From NCBI GenBank assembly GCA_034003725.1, contig JAVEYB010000001.1, positions 228,416 to 292,415 of the forward strand: 64,000 bases of DNA, given 5' to 3'. This DNA comes from Candidatus Zixiibacteriota bacterium (GTDB lineage Bacteria > Zixibacteria > MSB-5A5 > GN15 > FEB-12). This document shows, in pieces, positions 34,476 to 43,611 of this stretch (its first letter is position 1; every line of letters starts with the position of its first letter). The notes beneath the pieces were generated by a model. That model searched no databases, had not been told where the DNA came from, and saw only the letters and a program-made list of their open reading frames with translations. The translations under genes and the position numbers were made by a program.

Positions 34476-36152
34476 TTACATGTTCGTATAGTTCGGCCCT
34501 TCGCCCCCCTGCGGCGTGACCCACCGAATGATGTTGTACGGATCGGCGATATCGCACGTCTTGCAATGCACGCAGTTGGACGGCGTTAGTTCCAGCTTCT
34601 TTCTGCCGGGACGGTTTTCGTCATCAACCATATTGTAAACCGACGCCGGACAAAAGTGCTGACAGGGATTGCCGTATTCCTCGGTACAGCGATTGTTGCA
34701 AATGTCATAGTCTTCCACCAGCAAATGCGGCGGCTGGTGCTCCTCATGCATCGTCCCCGACTTGTAAACGTCCGTCACCTTGTCATACAGGTACTTGTTG
34801 TCGAACTTGACCGTCTTTTTCTCCGGTCCATGACCGAACCGGGCCGCGTATTCGTTCGTCTTGAGCACATACTGATGATCCGGCTTGTGCGGCCGCCGAT
34901 TGAACAATCCTGCGCCGCCGGTCACCATCTGCACCGCGCCGTGAAACATCCCCGCAAACAACCCGCCGTCGAACCCGGCGTGGAAATTGCGGTTTTTGTA
35001 CAGCTCTTCCCGAGCCCAGCTGCCGTCAAAACGCGTCTGATAAGCCGCCAGCCGCTCCGCCGAAAAGTCGCCGGCACGCACACAGTCCACCAGCGTCTCG
35101 GCCGCCATGATCCCCCCCTTGATAGCAAGATGTATACCCTTCAGCCGCGCCGGGTTCAGCATACCCGCGCTGTCGCCGCACAACATCAAACCCGCATGGT
35201 ACAGCTTCGGTACGGAAAAGTACCCGTTATCGGGGATGGCTTTCGCGCCGTAGTGAAGCATCGTCCCGCCGTCGAGAATGCGCCTGACGACCGCATGTGT
35301 CTTGTAGCGCTGGAACTTCATGTGTGGATCATTGGTCGGATCCGGTGAGTTCAGACCCACCGCATAACCGAGCGACACCATCGAATCACTCATCCCGTAA
35401 ATCCACCCGCCACCGTACTCGTGCGACGGTTGCGGCCAGCCGATCGTGTGGATGACCTCCCCCGCCTTGATCCGACCCGCGGGAACTTCCCAGACTTCTT
35501 TAACGCCCGTCAAATATGCCTGCGGAATTCGCCCTGCGGTGAGTTCAGGGATCTTTTCGAATGCGTGACGGGTCAGCGAACCGCGTACCCCCTCACACAA
35601 TACCGTTACTTTCGCCTTGATGATCGACCCGGGTTCAAAATTGGCGCGGGGCGTCCCGTCTTTGTCGCGACCCATATCGACCGTCTGCACGCCGGTGACC
35701 ACACCGTCCTCGACGATCAGATCGTAACCCGCCAGCCCGGCGAAAATATCGACTCCCGCCGCCTCTACCTGCTCCGCCAGCCAGCCGCACAGCTTGTTTA
35801 GTGAGACTACCTGGTTGCCGTGATTCTGCACCGGCGGCGGCATGAAAGGAAACTTAAACGATCCGTTTTCTTTCAGATAATAGAAGGAGTCTCCGGACAC
35901 CTCCGCCTCGATTGGCGCGCCCTTCTCTCGATAGTCCGGGATCAGTTCCACCAGCCCCCGTGGGTCCATGACCGCCCCGGATAGCGCATGCCCGCCCACG
36001 TACGAGGCCTTCTCCATGACAATCACTTCCGGCATCGAAAGTGATTCATCCGAGGCTATCGTCGTCGCAAGCTTGTACGCGATCGCCAGGCCGGCCGGTC
36101 CGGCGCCGACAATGAGTATGTCTGTCTCGAGGATTTCGCGTTCTATATCCAT
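34476..36152 (-). CDS. Electron transfer flavoprotein-ubiquinone oxidoreductase
   Basis: A 558-aa FAD/4Fe-4S enzyme that passes electrons from reduced ETF to the membrane quinone pool. The FAD-binding Rossmann motif is at the N-terminus (LIVGAGPAGLAIAYKLA), followed by VMEKASYVGGHALSGAVMD. The body follows ETF-QO closely (GWPQPSHEYGGGWIYG, GDSAGMLNPARLKGIHLAI). The C-terminal ferredoxin domain has the cluster ligands CQHFCPASVY and NCVHCKTCDI. Length matches the mitochondrial and bacterial enzymes. No ETF alpha/beta genes are in the window, so its partner is encoded elsewhere. It implies fatty-acid or amino-acid oxidation. Confidence 0.95.
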   Translation of the reverse strand: MDIEREILETDILIVGAGPAGLAIAYKLATTIASDESLSMPEVIVMEKASYVGGHALSGAVMDPRGLVELIPDYREKGAPIEAEVSGDSFYYLKENGSFKFPFMPPPVQNHGNQVVSLNKLCGWLAEQVEAAGVDIFAGLAGYDLIVEDGVVTGVQTVDMGRDKDGTPRANFEPGSIIKAKVTVLCEGVRGSLTRHAFEKIPELTAGRIPQAYLTGVKEVWEVPAGRIKAGEVIHTIGWPQPSHEYGGGWIYGMSDSMVSLGYAVGLNSPDPTNDPHMKFQRYKTHAVVRRILDGGTMLHYGAKAIPDNGYFSVPKLYHAGLMLCGDSAGMLNPARLKGIHLAIKGGIMAAETLVDCVRAGDFSAERLAAYQTRFDGSWAREELYKNRNFHAGFDGGLFAGMFHGAVQMVTGGAGLFNRRPHKPDHQYVLKTNEYAARFGHGPEKKTVKFDNKYLYDKVTDVYKSGTMHEEHQPPHLLVEDYDICNNRCTEEYGNPCQHFCPASVYNMVDDENRPGRKKLELTPSNCVHCKTCDIADPYNIIRWVTPQGGEGPNYTNM

Positions 36153-36244
36153 GCACCCGCCTTTCGCCGCTCTCGGCTTCTGGAAGTTCTACGGAATATA
36201 GAGCGCCGTACGCAGTGAGAAAAGGAAATTGCGAAGCAGCCCGG

Positions 36245-36700
36245 TCAGCGCGCGGCTGTAGGCTGCTTGGCGTTCTGCCCGCGATTCGCCCGCCGATTGT
36301 GGCGGTCGCTCTCGCGCTCGTCGTCGTCCTTGTTACCGTTCATCCCGATCTGCAACATCAACGCGATATTCTTCTTGTCGCAGCCGACCGTTACCAGCCG
36401 GGATGATTGGATAATCGGGCGACGAAGCAGCGTCGGGTCTTCGACTATCAAGCCGATCAGCGTCGGCCGGTCGGGCATCTTCTCGTCCAGACCGTGCTTT
36501 TCGTACGACGGCGACATGTAGTTGAGAAAATGGCTCGGATCCATATGCTTGATCAGCCGGTCGACTTCGTCGTATGAAAGCGGCTGCTGCACGATATCTC
36601 GGATCTCCAGCATCACACCGGCGTCCTCGATGAACTTCTTCGCTTCCGCACACGTCGCGTCTTCGCCGTATGTCAGAAACTTTGCGCGTTTGGGTGGCAT
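36245..36700 (-). CDS. ArsC/Spx-like thioredoxin-fold protein
   Basis: A 151-aa protein. The first ~115 residues follow the ArsC/Spx family: AKFLTYGEDATCAEAKKFIEDAG with the active-site Cys17, VQQPLSYDEVDRLI, then the late family block around DRPTLIGLIVEDPTLLRRPII. The C-terminal 30 residues are highly charged (KDDDERESDRHNRR) and unusual for the family. Typical arsenate-reductase Arg residues are not all evident, so it may act as a redox regulator or a glutathione-type reductase. Strong GGAGG Shine-Dalgarno. No arsenic genes are nearby. Confidence 0.75.
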   Translation of the reverse strand: MPPKRAKFLTYGEDATCAEAKKFIEDAGVMLEIRDIVQQPLSYDEVDRLIKHMDPSHFLNYMSPSYEKHGLDEKMPDRPTLIGLIVEDPTLLRRPIIQSSRLVTVGCDKKNIALMLQIGMNGNKDDDERESDRHNRRANRGQNAKQPTAAR

Positions 36701-36923
36701 GACACCAACACCTCCTTACAACGTGGGCACTTGCTGTGACAAAACCCCGTAGCGTAACCAGCCCGAAAACTATGTGAGAACCCTGGGACACGCCCGGTTC
36801 CGGGACCGTCTGTGATCGCCGGCGAGAACACTCCACCCCAGCACGGGAGGGTATTTGAGTCACCATAGAAACGCGCCGGCGACTGTTTTGTCAACTATTA
36901 TAATTCTCTCTCAGGCTCGCTCG

Positions 36924-37388
36924 TCAGTCGCTCCATCGCGCCGGCACCGCGACACCGTTTAATCGAAGGTAGGTGATCAACTGTCCGCGATGATGAACCT
37001 GGTGCTCGATCATCGCCCGTAACACCAACTCGACTGGCACCGTCTTGTCTGTACCGGGGAAACCGATCAGCGTATCGAGATCGCCGTCCGTCAGCGATCC
37101 AATTACTGTATCGGTGAATTGAAAAACGAGCTTAAGCGCCTTTCTATTGTTTGTAACACTTCTATCCAAAATAAGTTTCGGAATCTCGACCGGCCCCGCC
37201 CCGCCCCGCACCAGATCGTTGTCCATTTCCAGTTCGCATTCCACCAGATGAGCCACCAGTTCAGCGCACGTAAACTGCGTCGGCGCCCCCCGGTACTCCG
37301 ATAACTCCTCGGGAACGGCTCCCGCGAGCCGCAGCGCATAATCGTCCATGCGCCGCTTCCAGTCCCGTATCATCGCCAGCCGTGACAT
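36924..37388 (-). CDS. DinB-family four-helix protein
   Basis: A 154-aa protein of the DinB/YfiT metal-dependent superfamily. The three metal-binding histidines can be placed in LVAHLVECE (helix 2) and in RAMIEHQVHHRGQLITYL (helix 4), the latter highly typical. Known members are thiol-dependent (bacillithiol or mycothiol) transferases or hydrolases; the thiol used here is unknown. It ends 8 bases past the start region of the O-methyltransferase gene's stop on the same strand, forming a short run with the methyltransferase and the Rieske protein. Confidence 0.88.
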   Translation of the reverse strand: MSRLAMIRDWKRRMDDYALRLAGAVPEELSEYRGAPTQFTCAELVAHLVECELEMDNDLVRGGAGPVEIPKLILDRSVTNNRKALKLVFQFTDTVIGSLTDGDLDTLIGFPGTDKTVPVELVLRAMIEHQVHHRGQLITYLRLNGVAVPARWSD

Positions 37389-37396
37389 CGAGCCTC

Positions 37397-38032
37397 CTAT
37401 ACGCGAAGCGCGACCGCAACCCCGTCGCGAATCGGCAGGATCGTGGTGAAAAACCGGCTGTCCTGATACAGATTCTGCGTGAACTCCACGATCGCCCGCG
37501 TCGCCTCGTCCTGCTTCCGCTCGGCAACCTTCCCGTTCCAGATCACATTGTCCGTAATGAACAATCCGCCTTTGCGGAGCTTCGGGGCAACCAGGTCGAT
37601 AGTCGCCGGGTACCCTTGCTTGTCGATATCGTTCAGAATGATGTCGAACGGGCCGTCCAGCGTCGAGATGACCTTGCGCGAATCACCGATCCGAAAATCG
37701 AACTGGTTCTGCAGGCCGGCGCGCTGAAAATAATCGAACGCCCGCCGTTTGTTCGCCTTGTCAACATCCGTCATGACAATATGCCCCTTGCTCTTCATGG
37801 CCAGCGAAAACCAATAAGCGCTGTATCCGAATCCCGACCCCAGTTCCAGTACCCGCCGGGCCTTGGTGAGCGCCGCCATCTGGTACAAAAAGCGACCGAC
37901 CAGCGGACCGATTATCGGAAAGTCGCTCTCCTCTGCAAAGGCTTCCATTTCGCGAAGCACCGCCTCGCGTTCGGGCGTCACCTGGTGCAGGTATTTCTCG
38001 ATCTTGGAAGTCATCGAATGTTCGTTTATCAC
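37397..38032 (-). CDS. Class I SAM-dependent O-methyltransferase
   Basis: A 211-aa methyltransferase like caffeoyl-CoA/catechol O-methyltransferases. The SAM-binding motif I is RRVLELGSGFGYSAYWF, followed by GHIVMTDVD and later FDIILNDIDKQGYP and LFITDNVIWNGKV. The metal ligand Asp/Asn positions of this family (DND and TDN) are visible. The GTG at 38032 overlaps the Rieske stop by 4 bases, suggesting coupling; an ATG at 38014 (MTSKIEKYL) is the alternative. Substrate unknown. Confidence 0.9.
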   Translation of the reverse strand: MINEHSMTSKIEKYLHQVTPEREAVLREMEAFAEESDFPIIGPLVGRFLYQMAALTKARRVLELGSGFGYSAYWFSLAMKSKGHIVMTDVDKANKRRAFDYFQRAGLQNQFDFRIGDSRKVISTLDGPFDIILNDIDKQGYPATIDLVAPKLRKGGLFITDNVIWNGKVAERKQDEATRAIVEFTQNLYQDSRFFTTILPIRDGVAVALRV

Positions 38033-38316
38033 AACAGCAGGTACACGTCACCGCCGTCGATCTCAACCTCGTACTGTTTCAGACGAAAGCCCGGGTTATT
38101 GATGCATTCACCGGTGCGGAGATCATACTGCCATCCGTGCCACGAACACGTCAGGATACCGTCCTTGATACCGCCCTTGGCAAGCGAGGCGCGCATATGC
38201 GCGCATTCCGACTGGATGCCCAAAATGGTCCCGTTATCGTTGACCACCGCCACGCGACGCGCCAGGATTTGCTTTTCGACCATTGCGCCCGGCGGTAAAT
38301 CGACCAGCCGCGCCAT
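38029..38316 (-). CDS. Rieske-type [2Fe-2S] ferredoxin
   Basis: A ~95-aa small Rieske protein. The two cluster boxes are CAHMRASL (Cys-x-His) and CSWHGWQYD (Cys-x2-His), with a typical spacing of about 18 residues. The fold ends in ...VEIDGGDVYLLL. The ATG at 38316 (MARLVDLPPGAM) is used; a GTG at 38331 would add five residues. Such free-standing Rieske proteins deliver electrons to oxygenases or reductases. Its partner is not evident; the O-methyltransferase overlaps its stop. Confidence 0.88.
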   Translation of the reverse strand: MARLVDLPPGAMVEKQILARRVAVVNDNGTILGIQSECAHMRASLAKGGIKDGILTCSWHGWQYDLRTGECINNPGFRLKQYEVEIDGGDVYLLL

Positions 38317-38595
38317 CTTGATCCGTGGCACGCACAACCCTCCGTTTGCCCCATACCTCGGCCCCCCTGCCTGCCCCGCGGCGCACAAAGTGCGCCGTGC
38401 TGCCGGCGGCTATGCCGCCCGCTAACGCACTAACGATGTCGTGATGACAGATACCTCGAAACTGTGTCCACCGACACATTGAGTCGTTCGAAGGTTACGT
38501 GGTCAAACGCCCCTGACCACGCTCTAAAGAAGTACGTTTCTCGAATAAATGCAATAAAATTCTGAGCGCCACAATCGCTTTTTGGCCCGCCCGCG

Positions 38596-40848
38596 CTACG
38601 CGACATCGCGCGTCGCGATAACCGCGCGCTCGGTGTCGGCCGTCTCAACGATCTCCGTTCCGCGGTTCTTGCGGCGGCGACGCTGTACCATGCTCATACC
38701 GCCGCCGGCAAACGCAAGGAAGGTCCCGAGCCAGAACAGCACGATCCACGGCTTCTCCGAAATATCGATCGTCAGCGTCGCGGCCACCATCGAGTCGCCC
38801 GTCGGGACGAAATCGCCGTGGAACTGTAGCATGACGCCCCCGTTGTCCGGGTCCACGCCGGTAATATGGACGGAGCCCCGACCACCGTCGAACGACGCCA
38901 CAATCGGCGTAATCTCCCGATTGGACACCGAAAGCGACGGAGCGATTTCTTCGCTGTTTCCGTCACGGATGATCGTAAGACGCGCCGCCGCCGTCATGTC
39001 CGACATCGACTCGCCGCCGTGCGCGCCCTTCACGTCGAACTCGTGAAACGTCACCGCGTATTCACCGATCTGTCCCGACTCCCCCTTCGTCAACGTCATC
39101 GCACCCGGATCGGGAACAGCCGGACGTTCGATTGAAACCGGCGACAAATACAGGTCCCGGTTAAGGTAGTTTTGCACGAACGGCTTCTTCATGACACCTT
39201 CGGAGTTGCGGGGAAACTCATGCGGAAGCGTCGCGATAAAGACTCCGCGACCGTCGTCTACCTCGACGTGGCAATCGAACCCCTTGGGCGTATCCTGCAT
39301 ATGCGTGAAGCGCAAACGATAGTCGTCCACCTGAACCCATTCGTTCTGTTTCAGGGTGACGATCGCCGACGTCGCAAAGCCCGCCGACGTCGCCGCGCCG
39401 ATCAGCGCCAGCGCCAGCCCCACATGTGACAGGTATCCCGGCTGCGAAATCGGATTACGCAACGACAGCAGGTACACCCACCCGTTACTCACGATCGCCC
39501 ACGCCGCAAACCCGAACAGCAGCAGATACAGCAGGTTGTTGGTGTACCCGGTGAGCAGCAGTATCGCGATCACAACTGCAGCTGCCGATGCGCCGACTAT
39601 GATCAGCCGCGGCCGGTCCAGCCCTTTGTTCCATCTGAAGGCCGGAAACAACGAAACCAGAATGAGAATCGCCACCGCGATTGGAGTCATGGTATTGAAG
39701 TAATATGTCAGCCCGACATTGGATGGGTTCTCGGCAAGGCGCGTTATGAGCGGCGACGACGTTCCTGCGAGTACCAGCGCACCCCCCAGCGACAATAACA
39801 ACACGCCGAGAGTCACCAGGTACGCGCGGGAATTGACCGTTGCGAACGATTTCTCCGGATCGATATCTCGCCACCGCCAGAGCACCAGCGACAGCCCGAG
39901 CAGGATGAAAAACAGCAACCCGCCGATCAGAAACTGGTTGATCCCCAGATCGACGAACGAGTGTACGGAAAAATCGGCCAGCACGCCCGACCGCGTCAGA
40001 AATGTCCCGTACAGCACCGACCACAGCGACAGACAGACGGCGATGAGTGAGAAACGAAGCAGCCCGCGGCGCTGTCGCTTGATGAACAGCGCGTGCACCT
40101 GTGCGGTTAAAAACAGCCACGGTATCAACGATGAATTTTCCACCGGGTCCCACGCCCAGAATCCGCCCCAGCCGAGCGTTTCATACGCCCAGTATCCCCC
40201 CAGGACCAGCGCCACACCCAGCCCGGACCAGGCAAACAGCGTCCAGCGACGCGCGGCTTCGGACCACGTCTGGTAATTGCGCTCCACCAGCGCCGTCATC
40301 GCGAAGGCGAACGGAAACACCGCGCCGGCAAAACCCAGAAACATGATCGGCGGGTGAATAGTCATCCAGTAGTTCTGCAGGAGCGGGTTCAGCCCCGATC
40401 CCTCCTCCCGCCACACGGGCATCAACTCGAACGGAGACTTCTTCAGCAGGATGAGCAGTATCGACAGAATGAAGAGATTGACGAACACCATATTGCCGCG
40501 CTCGAACGGCCCGGCCGTCCGCATCATCACCAGGCCCATCACGCCGACGAAAAACACCCACAGAAGAAACGTTCCTTCCTGCCCTCCCCACAGCGACGAC
40601 CACAGGTAGTACACGGGCATATCGGTGGAGGAATAGGAAAAGACATACTTCACCGTGAAGTCGTGGGTCAGAATCAGGTACAGCAGCGTTATCATCGCCA
40701 GCGCCGCCGACCCCGTTGAAATCTGGAAAAAACGCCGCGCGAGACCGACCAAATCCTCGCGGCCACGCCACGCCAGCAGATAGGCTATCAATGAAAAGAC
40801 GGCGAAGCCGAACGATGCGACTATGAAGAAATCACCCAGATACGGCAT
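38596..40848 (-). CDS. ccmF: Cytochrome c maturation protein CcmF (heme lyase subunit)
   Basis: A 750-aa polytopic membrane protein of system I cytochrome c maturation. The signature WWD-type region is WGGFWAWDPVENSSLIPWL. Conserved heme-contacting His regions include NYWMTIHPPIMFLGFAG and HALFI. About 13-14 hydrophobic helices are visible, and a ~200-residue periplasmic domain precedes the last TM helix (IVLFWLGTFLAFAGGGMSM). CcmF attaches heme to apocytochrome c. Other ccm genes are not in the window. The length is somewhat above the common 630-680 aa because of the large C-terminal periplasmic domain. Confidence 0.94.
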   Translation of the reverse strand: MPYLGDFFIVASFGFAVFSLIAYLLAWRGREDLVGLARRFFQISTGSAALAMITLLYLILTHDFTVKYVFSYSSTDMPVYYLWSSLWGGQEGTFLLWVFFVGVMGLVMMRTAGPFERGNMVFVNLFILSILLILLKKSPFELMPVWREEGSGLNPLLQNYWMTIHPPIMFLGFAGAVFPFAFAMTALVERNYQTWSEAARRWTLFAWSGLGVALVLGGYWAYETLGWGGFWAWDPVENSSLIPWLFLTAQVHALFIKRQRRGLLRFSLIAVCLSLWSVLYGTFLTRSGVLADFSVHSFVDLGINQFLIGGLLFFILLGLSLVLWRWRDIDPEKSFATVNSRAYLVTLGVLLLSLGGALVLAGTSSPLITRLAENPSNVGLTYYFNTMTPIAVAILILVSLFPAFRWNKGLDRPRLIIVGASAAAVVIAILLLTGYTNNLLYLLLFGFAAWAIVSNGWVYLLSLRNPISQPGYLSHVGLALALIGAATSAGFATSAIVTLKQNEWVQVDDYRLRFTHMQDTPKGFDCHVEVDDGRGVFIATLPHEFPRNSEGVMKKPFVQNYLNRDLYLSPVSIERPAVPDPGAMTLTKGESGQIGEYAVTFHEFDVKGAHGGESMSDMTAAARLTIIRDGNSEEIAPSLSVSNREITPIVASFDGGRGSVHITGVDPDNGGVMLQFHGDFVPTGDSMVAATLTIDISEKPWIVLFWLGTFLAFAGGGMSMVQRRRRKNRGTEIVETADTERAVIATRDVA

Positions 40849-40918
40849 GGTACCTCACCTGCTTGTCGTGGTCACGATATTCACCCGCCCGGATGATGCT
40901 CTCGGAGTCCCGGCGTCG

Positions 40919-41845
40919 TCAGCGGGCCGTGCCCGCTACATTGCGGATTCGCTGCTTCTTTTCAGGTAGTACCACGTGCGCCGTACCGCCCGATATATCG
41001 ACCAGCTTCTGCACGACCGCCTCGACCAGAAAATCGGGGGTCGATGCGCCTGCGGATATACCGACTTTCTCGATCTCCGGCTGGTCGATAAACCAGCGCT
41101 CGTCGATATCGTCGGCTGAATTGATCAGGTACCCCCGACCGCACAACTCATGCGAAATCTTCGCCAGCCGGGTGGAATTGGCGGAGCTCTTGGATCCGAC
41201 CACCAGCATCATGTCCATGTGCGGCGCCAGCGCCAATATCGCCGATTGCCGCTTGTTGGTGGCGTTACAGATGGTGTCGAATATCTCGATATGCGGCCAC
41301 TTCTCCTGGGCCGCCTTCTTGAACTCTTCGGTTTTGGACATCTCCGATGTCGTCTGGACCGTCAACCCCAGCTTGCGATCCGTCCACGACGGCAAACCCG
41401 CAAGCTCCTCGATTGACGATACCACCGTGATTCGGTCCGGCGCGTAGCCGACCACTCCCTCGGTCTCGTCGTGGTTGCGGTCGCCGTAATGGATCACGTA
41501 GTACCCCTGCGGGACGACCTTCTTGATGATATCGTATATCACGGTCACCAGCGGACAGGTCGCATCAACCACGTTCAAACCCTTGGCCCCGGCCCGCCGA
41601 ATCACGTCCGGGGCGATACCGTGCGCCGATATGATCAGCGTCCCTTCGTCGACATCATCGACCGAAAACGCCTGCCCCACCCCCTGGCTGCGAAACCGCT
41701 CCACCACCGCTTCGTTGTGCACGATTTCGTTGAGAATCGTCACTTTCCCGGACGATTTCTCCGCCGTCTCCTCGGCGATATTTATCGCACGCTTGACACC
41801 CATGCAAAAACCGTGGTGCCGGGCGATATGGATCTCCTTGATCAT
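40919..41845 (-). CDS. ispH: 4-hydroxy-3-methylbut-2-enyl diphosphate reductase
   Basis: A 308-aa [4Fe-4S] enzyme, the last step of the MEP pathway giving IPP and DMAPP. The three cluster cysteines are in HGFCMGVKRAI, VDATCPLVT and DTICNATNKRQ. Other family marks are AHGIAPDV, the HGDRNHDET-like GDRNHDETEGVVGY, and a late SAGASTPDFLVEAVV. The ATG overlaps the lipA stop by 4 bases, so lipA and ispH are coupled; pdxT overlaps lipA similarly. MEP-pathway use fits the polyprenyl synthase at 57.7 kb. Confidence 0.96.
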   Translation of the reverse strand: MIKEIHIARHHGFCMGVKRAINIAEETAEKSSGKVTILNEIVHNEAVVERFRSQGVGQAFSVDDVDEGTLIISAHGIAPDVIRRAGAKGLNVVDATCPLVTVIYDIIKKVVPQGYYVIHYGDRNHDETEGVVGYAPDRITVVSSIEELAGLPSWTDRKLGLTVQTTSEMSKTEEFKKAAQEKWPHIEIFDTICNATNKRQSAILALAPHMDMMLVVGSKSSANSTRLAKISHELCGRGYLINSADDIDERWFIDQPEIEKVGISAGASTPDFLVEAVVQKLVDISGGTAHVVLPEKKQRIRNVAGTAR

Positions 41846-42804
41846 GAAACCTCCAGGAGGTGCTTCGACTGATGAAACGCCTTGTACGAACTGCGCACCA
41901 GCGGCCCGGCTTCCACGTGCCCCAGCCCGACCTGCTCCATCCCGATCCGCGCCAGCTCGGCGAACTCCTCAGGATGATAAAACCGCTCAACCGGTAGATG
42001 CGCCAGCGACGGCCTCAGGTACTGTCCGATCGTGACAATATCCACGCCCGCCGCATGACACTGGTACATCAGCTCCATCAGCTCATCCTTCGTCTCCCCC
42101 AAGCCCACCATGAATCCGGTCTTGATCACGGGGCGTGGAGAATACTGCGATGCTATTCTGAGGACTTCCAGCGATCGGTCGAGCTTCGCCGCACCGCGCA
42201 CCCGCTTGTGCAGCCGCCCCACCGTCTCGACATTGTGCGCAAAAACGTCGATTCCGGCGTCGAGTACCGTATAGATATCCTGCCTCCGGCCGGTGAAATC
42301 CGGCGTGAGGACTTCCACCTTGACTTCTTTATCCTGCCTTCGGAGGAGCTCTACAGTCCGGGCAAATGTAGAGGCTCCCCCATCCGGCAGGTCATCTCTG
42401 GTGACCGAGGTGATCACCACTTGCTTGAGCTTGAGCTGGGCCACCGCATCGGCCAGCCGCTGCGGCTCCTCCAGGTCATGTCCGATCGGCTGGGCCTTGA
42501 GCACGTCGCAGAAATTGCAGCCGCGCGTGCAGTGCTTGCCCAGAATCATGAAAGTCGCGGTGCCTTCATCCCAGCACTCGCGGATATTCGGACAGGCTGC
42601 CTCCTGACAGACCGAGTGCAACCCGGTGGTCTTCAGGATATCTCTGACCCGCTCGAAGTTCGGCCCGTTTTTCGGGCGTATTCTGATCCACTCCGGCAGA
42701 CGCTGGTGTGGCGTATTCATTCGCCTGGATACCGGTGGCGCTTTGGGATTCGGCGACTCGGCCGAATAGCGTTCCATCGGTTGGGTAAAAAAGACTTTAT
42801 TCAT
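41842..42804 (-). CDS. lipA: Lipoyl synthase
   Basis: A 320-aa radical-SAM enzyme that inserts two sulfurs into protein-bound octanoyl groups. Both Fe-S clusters are evident: the auxiliary cluster C-x4-C-x5-C (CQEAACPNIRECW) and the radical SAM motif C-x3-C-x2-C (CTRGCNFCDV). The conserved RSSYKA of the C-terminus (VRSSYKAF) is present. The N-terminal ~25 residues are an extension ahead of the usual family start. It is coupled at both ends to pdxT and ispH by 4-base overlaps. Confidence 0.97.
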   Translation of the reverse strand: MNKVFFTQPMERYSAESPNPKAPPVSRRMNTPHQRLPEWIRIRPKNGPNFERVRDILKTTGLHSVCQEAACPNIRECWDEGTATFMILGKHCTRGCNFCDVLKAQPIGHDLEEPQRLADAVAQLKLKQVVITSVTRDDLPDGGASTFARTVELLRRQDKEVKVEVLTPDFTGRRQDIYTVLDAGIDVFAHNVETVGRLHKRVRGAAKLDRSLEVLRIASQYSPRPVIKTGFMVGLGETKDELMELMYQCHAAGVDIVTIGQYLRPSLAHLPVERFYHPEEFAELARIGMEQVGLGHVEAGPLVRSSYKAFHQSKHLLEVS

Positions 42805-43424
42805 CCATCTAATATACGTTTATGATCGGCGCTGTCGAGCAAAAAATGTTCGAAAAAATACGCCAGCAGTGTCGTGTCCGTTTCCAGTTCACTGTGAAAC
42901 GATGCCGCCAGAATATTGTTCTGCTCCACCAGCACCGGCCAGTCCTGAAACCGCGCCAGCACCGTCACGGCCGCCCCCGCTCGCGTCACCCGGGGAGCCC
43001 GGATAAACCCGCCCAGAAAGCGCTTTTTCGTCCCGTGAAAGTCGGCCTCGATCTCTTCCTCAAACGAAAAAACCTGCCGCCCGTAATCGTTCCGGGCAAC
43101 ATCGATATCAATCAATCCAAACGTCTTTACGCCGGCCTGGTTCCGCTCGATTTCCTTCGCCAGCAAAATCATCCCCGCGCACGTGCCGTAAATCGGACGC
43201 GCCGCGCCAAACTCGGCGATCGGCTGCCGAAGGCCGAACCGATCGATCAGGATGTCCATCGTCGTCGACTCCCCCCCCGGCACGATCAGCGCGTCGAGCC
43301 CCTCCATATCGCGCGGCAGCCGCACTTCGCGGTACCGCGCCCCCAGCGACTCGATCTGCCGCTTGTGCAGCCCGTAGTCGCCCTGCAGCGCCAATACTCC
43401 GATTGTTTTGTCACTGGCGTTCAT
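42801..43424 (-). CDS. pdxT: Pyridoxal 5'-phosphate synthase glutaminase subunit PdxT
   Basis: A 207-aa glutaminase of the PdxS/PdxT PLP synthase. The start at 43424 (MNASDKTIGVLALQGDYGLHK is the opening, first 20 residues given) fits family length; the in-frame upstream extension is not conserved-looking. Seen: VPGGESTTM, the nucleophile elbow YGTCAGMILLA, and the catalytic His in ASFHSEL. It supplies ammonia to PdxS, which is encoded 2.8 kb away (46225-47112), separated by a repeat island and two other genes. Its stop overlaps lipA. Confidence 0.95.
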   Translation of the reverse strand: MNASDKTIGVLALQGDYGLHKRQIESLGARYREVRLPRDMEGLDALIVPGGESTTMDILIDRFGLRQPIAEFGAARPIYGTCAGMILLAKEIERNQAGVKTFGLIDIDVARNDYGRQVFSFEEEIEADFHGTKKRFLGGFIRAPRVTRAGAAVTVLARFQDWPVLVEQNNILAASFHSELETDTTLLAYFFEHFLLDSADHKRILDG

Positions 43425-43611
43425 GATCTCTACATAACACACGCGAGAAGGAAAAAGGTGCCGAAATATATCGGCTCGCGCCTGAATGTAAAGACCTCTG
43501 ATCGACCGGTTATGACGGTTAGATATGAAACCCCCGACGCCGGTCCGCATATAATGGAGCAAATAATTCCACGAATCTCTTACACTGCGGATCTCGAAAA
43601 AGGACTAACCT

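Noticed and set aside
43442-43480. Nested inverted repeat upstream of pdxT as a riboswitch or leader
   Set aside because: Arms are only 5-6 bases, and no known ligand-binding core is recognisable.
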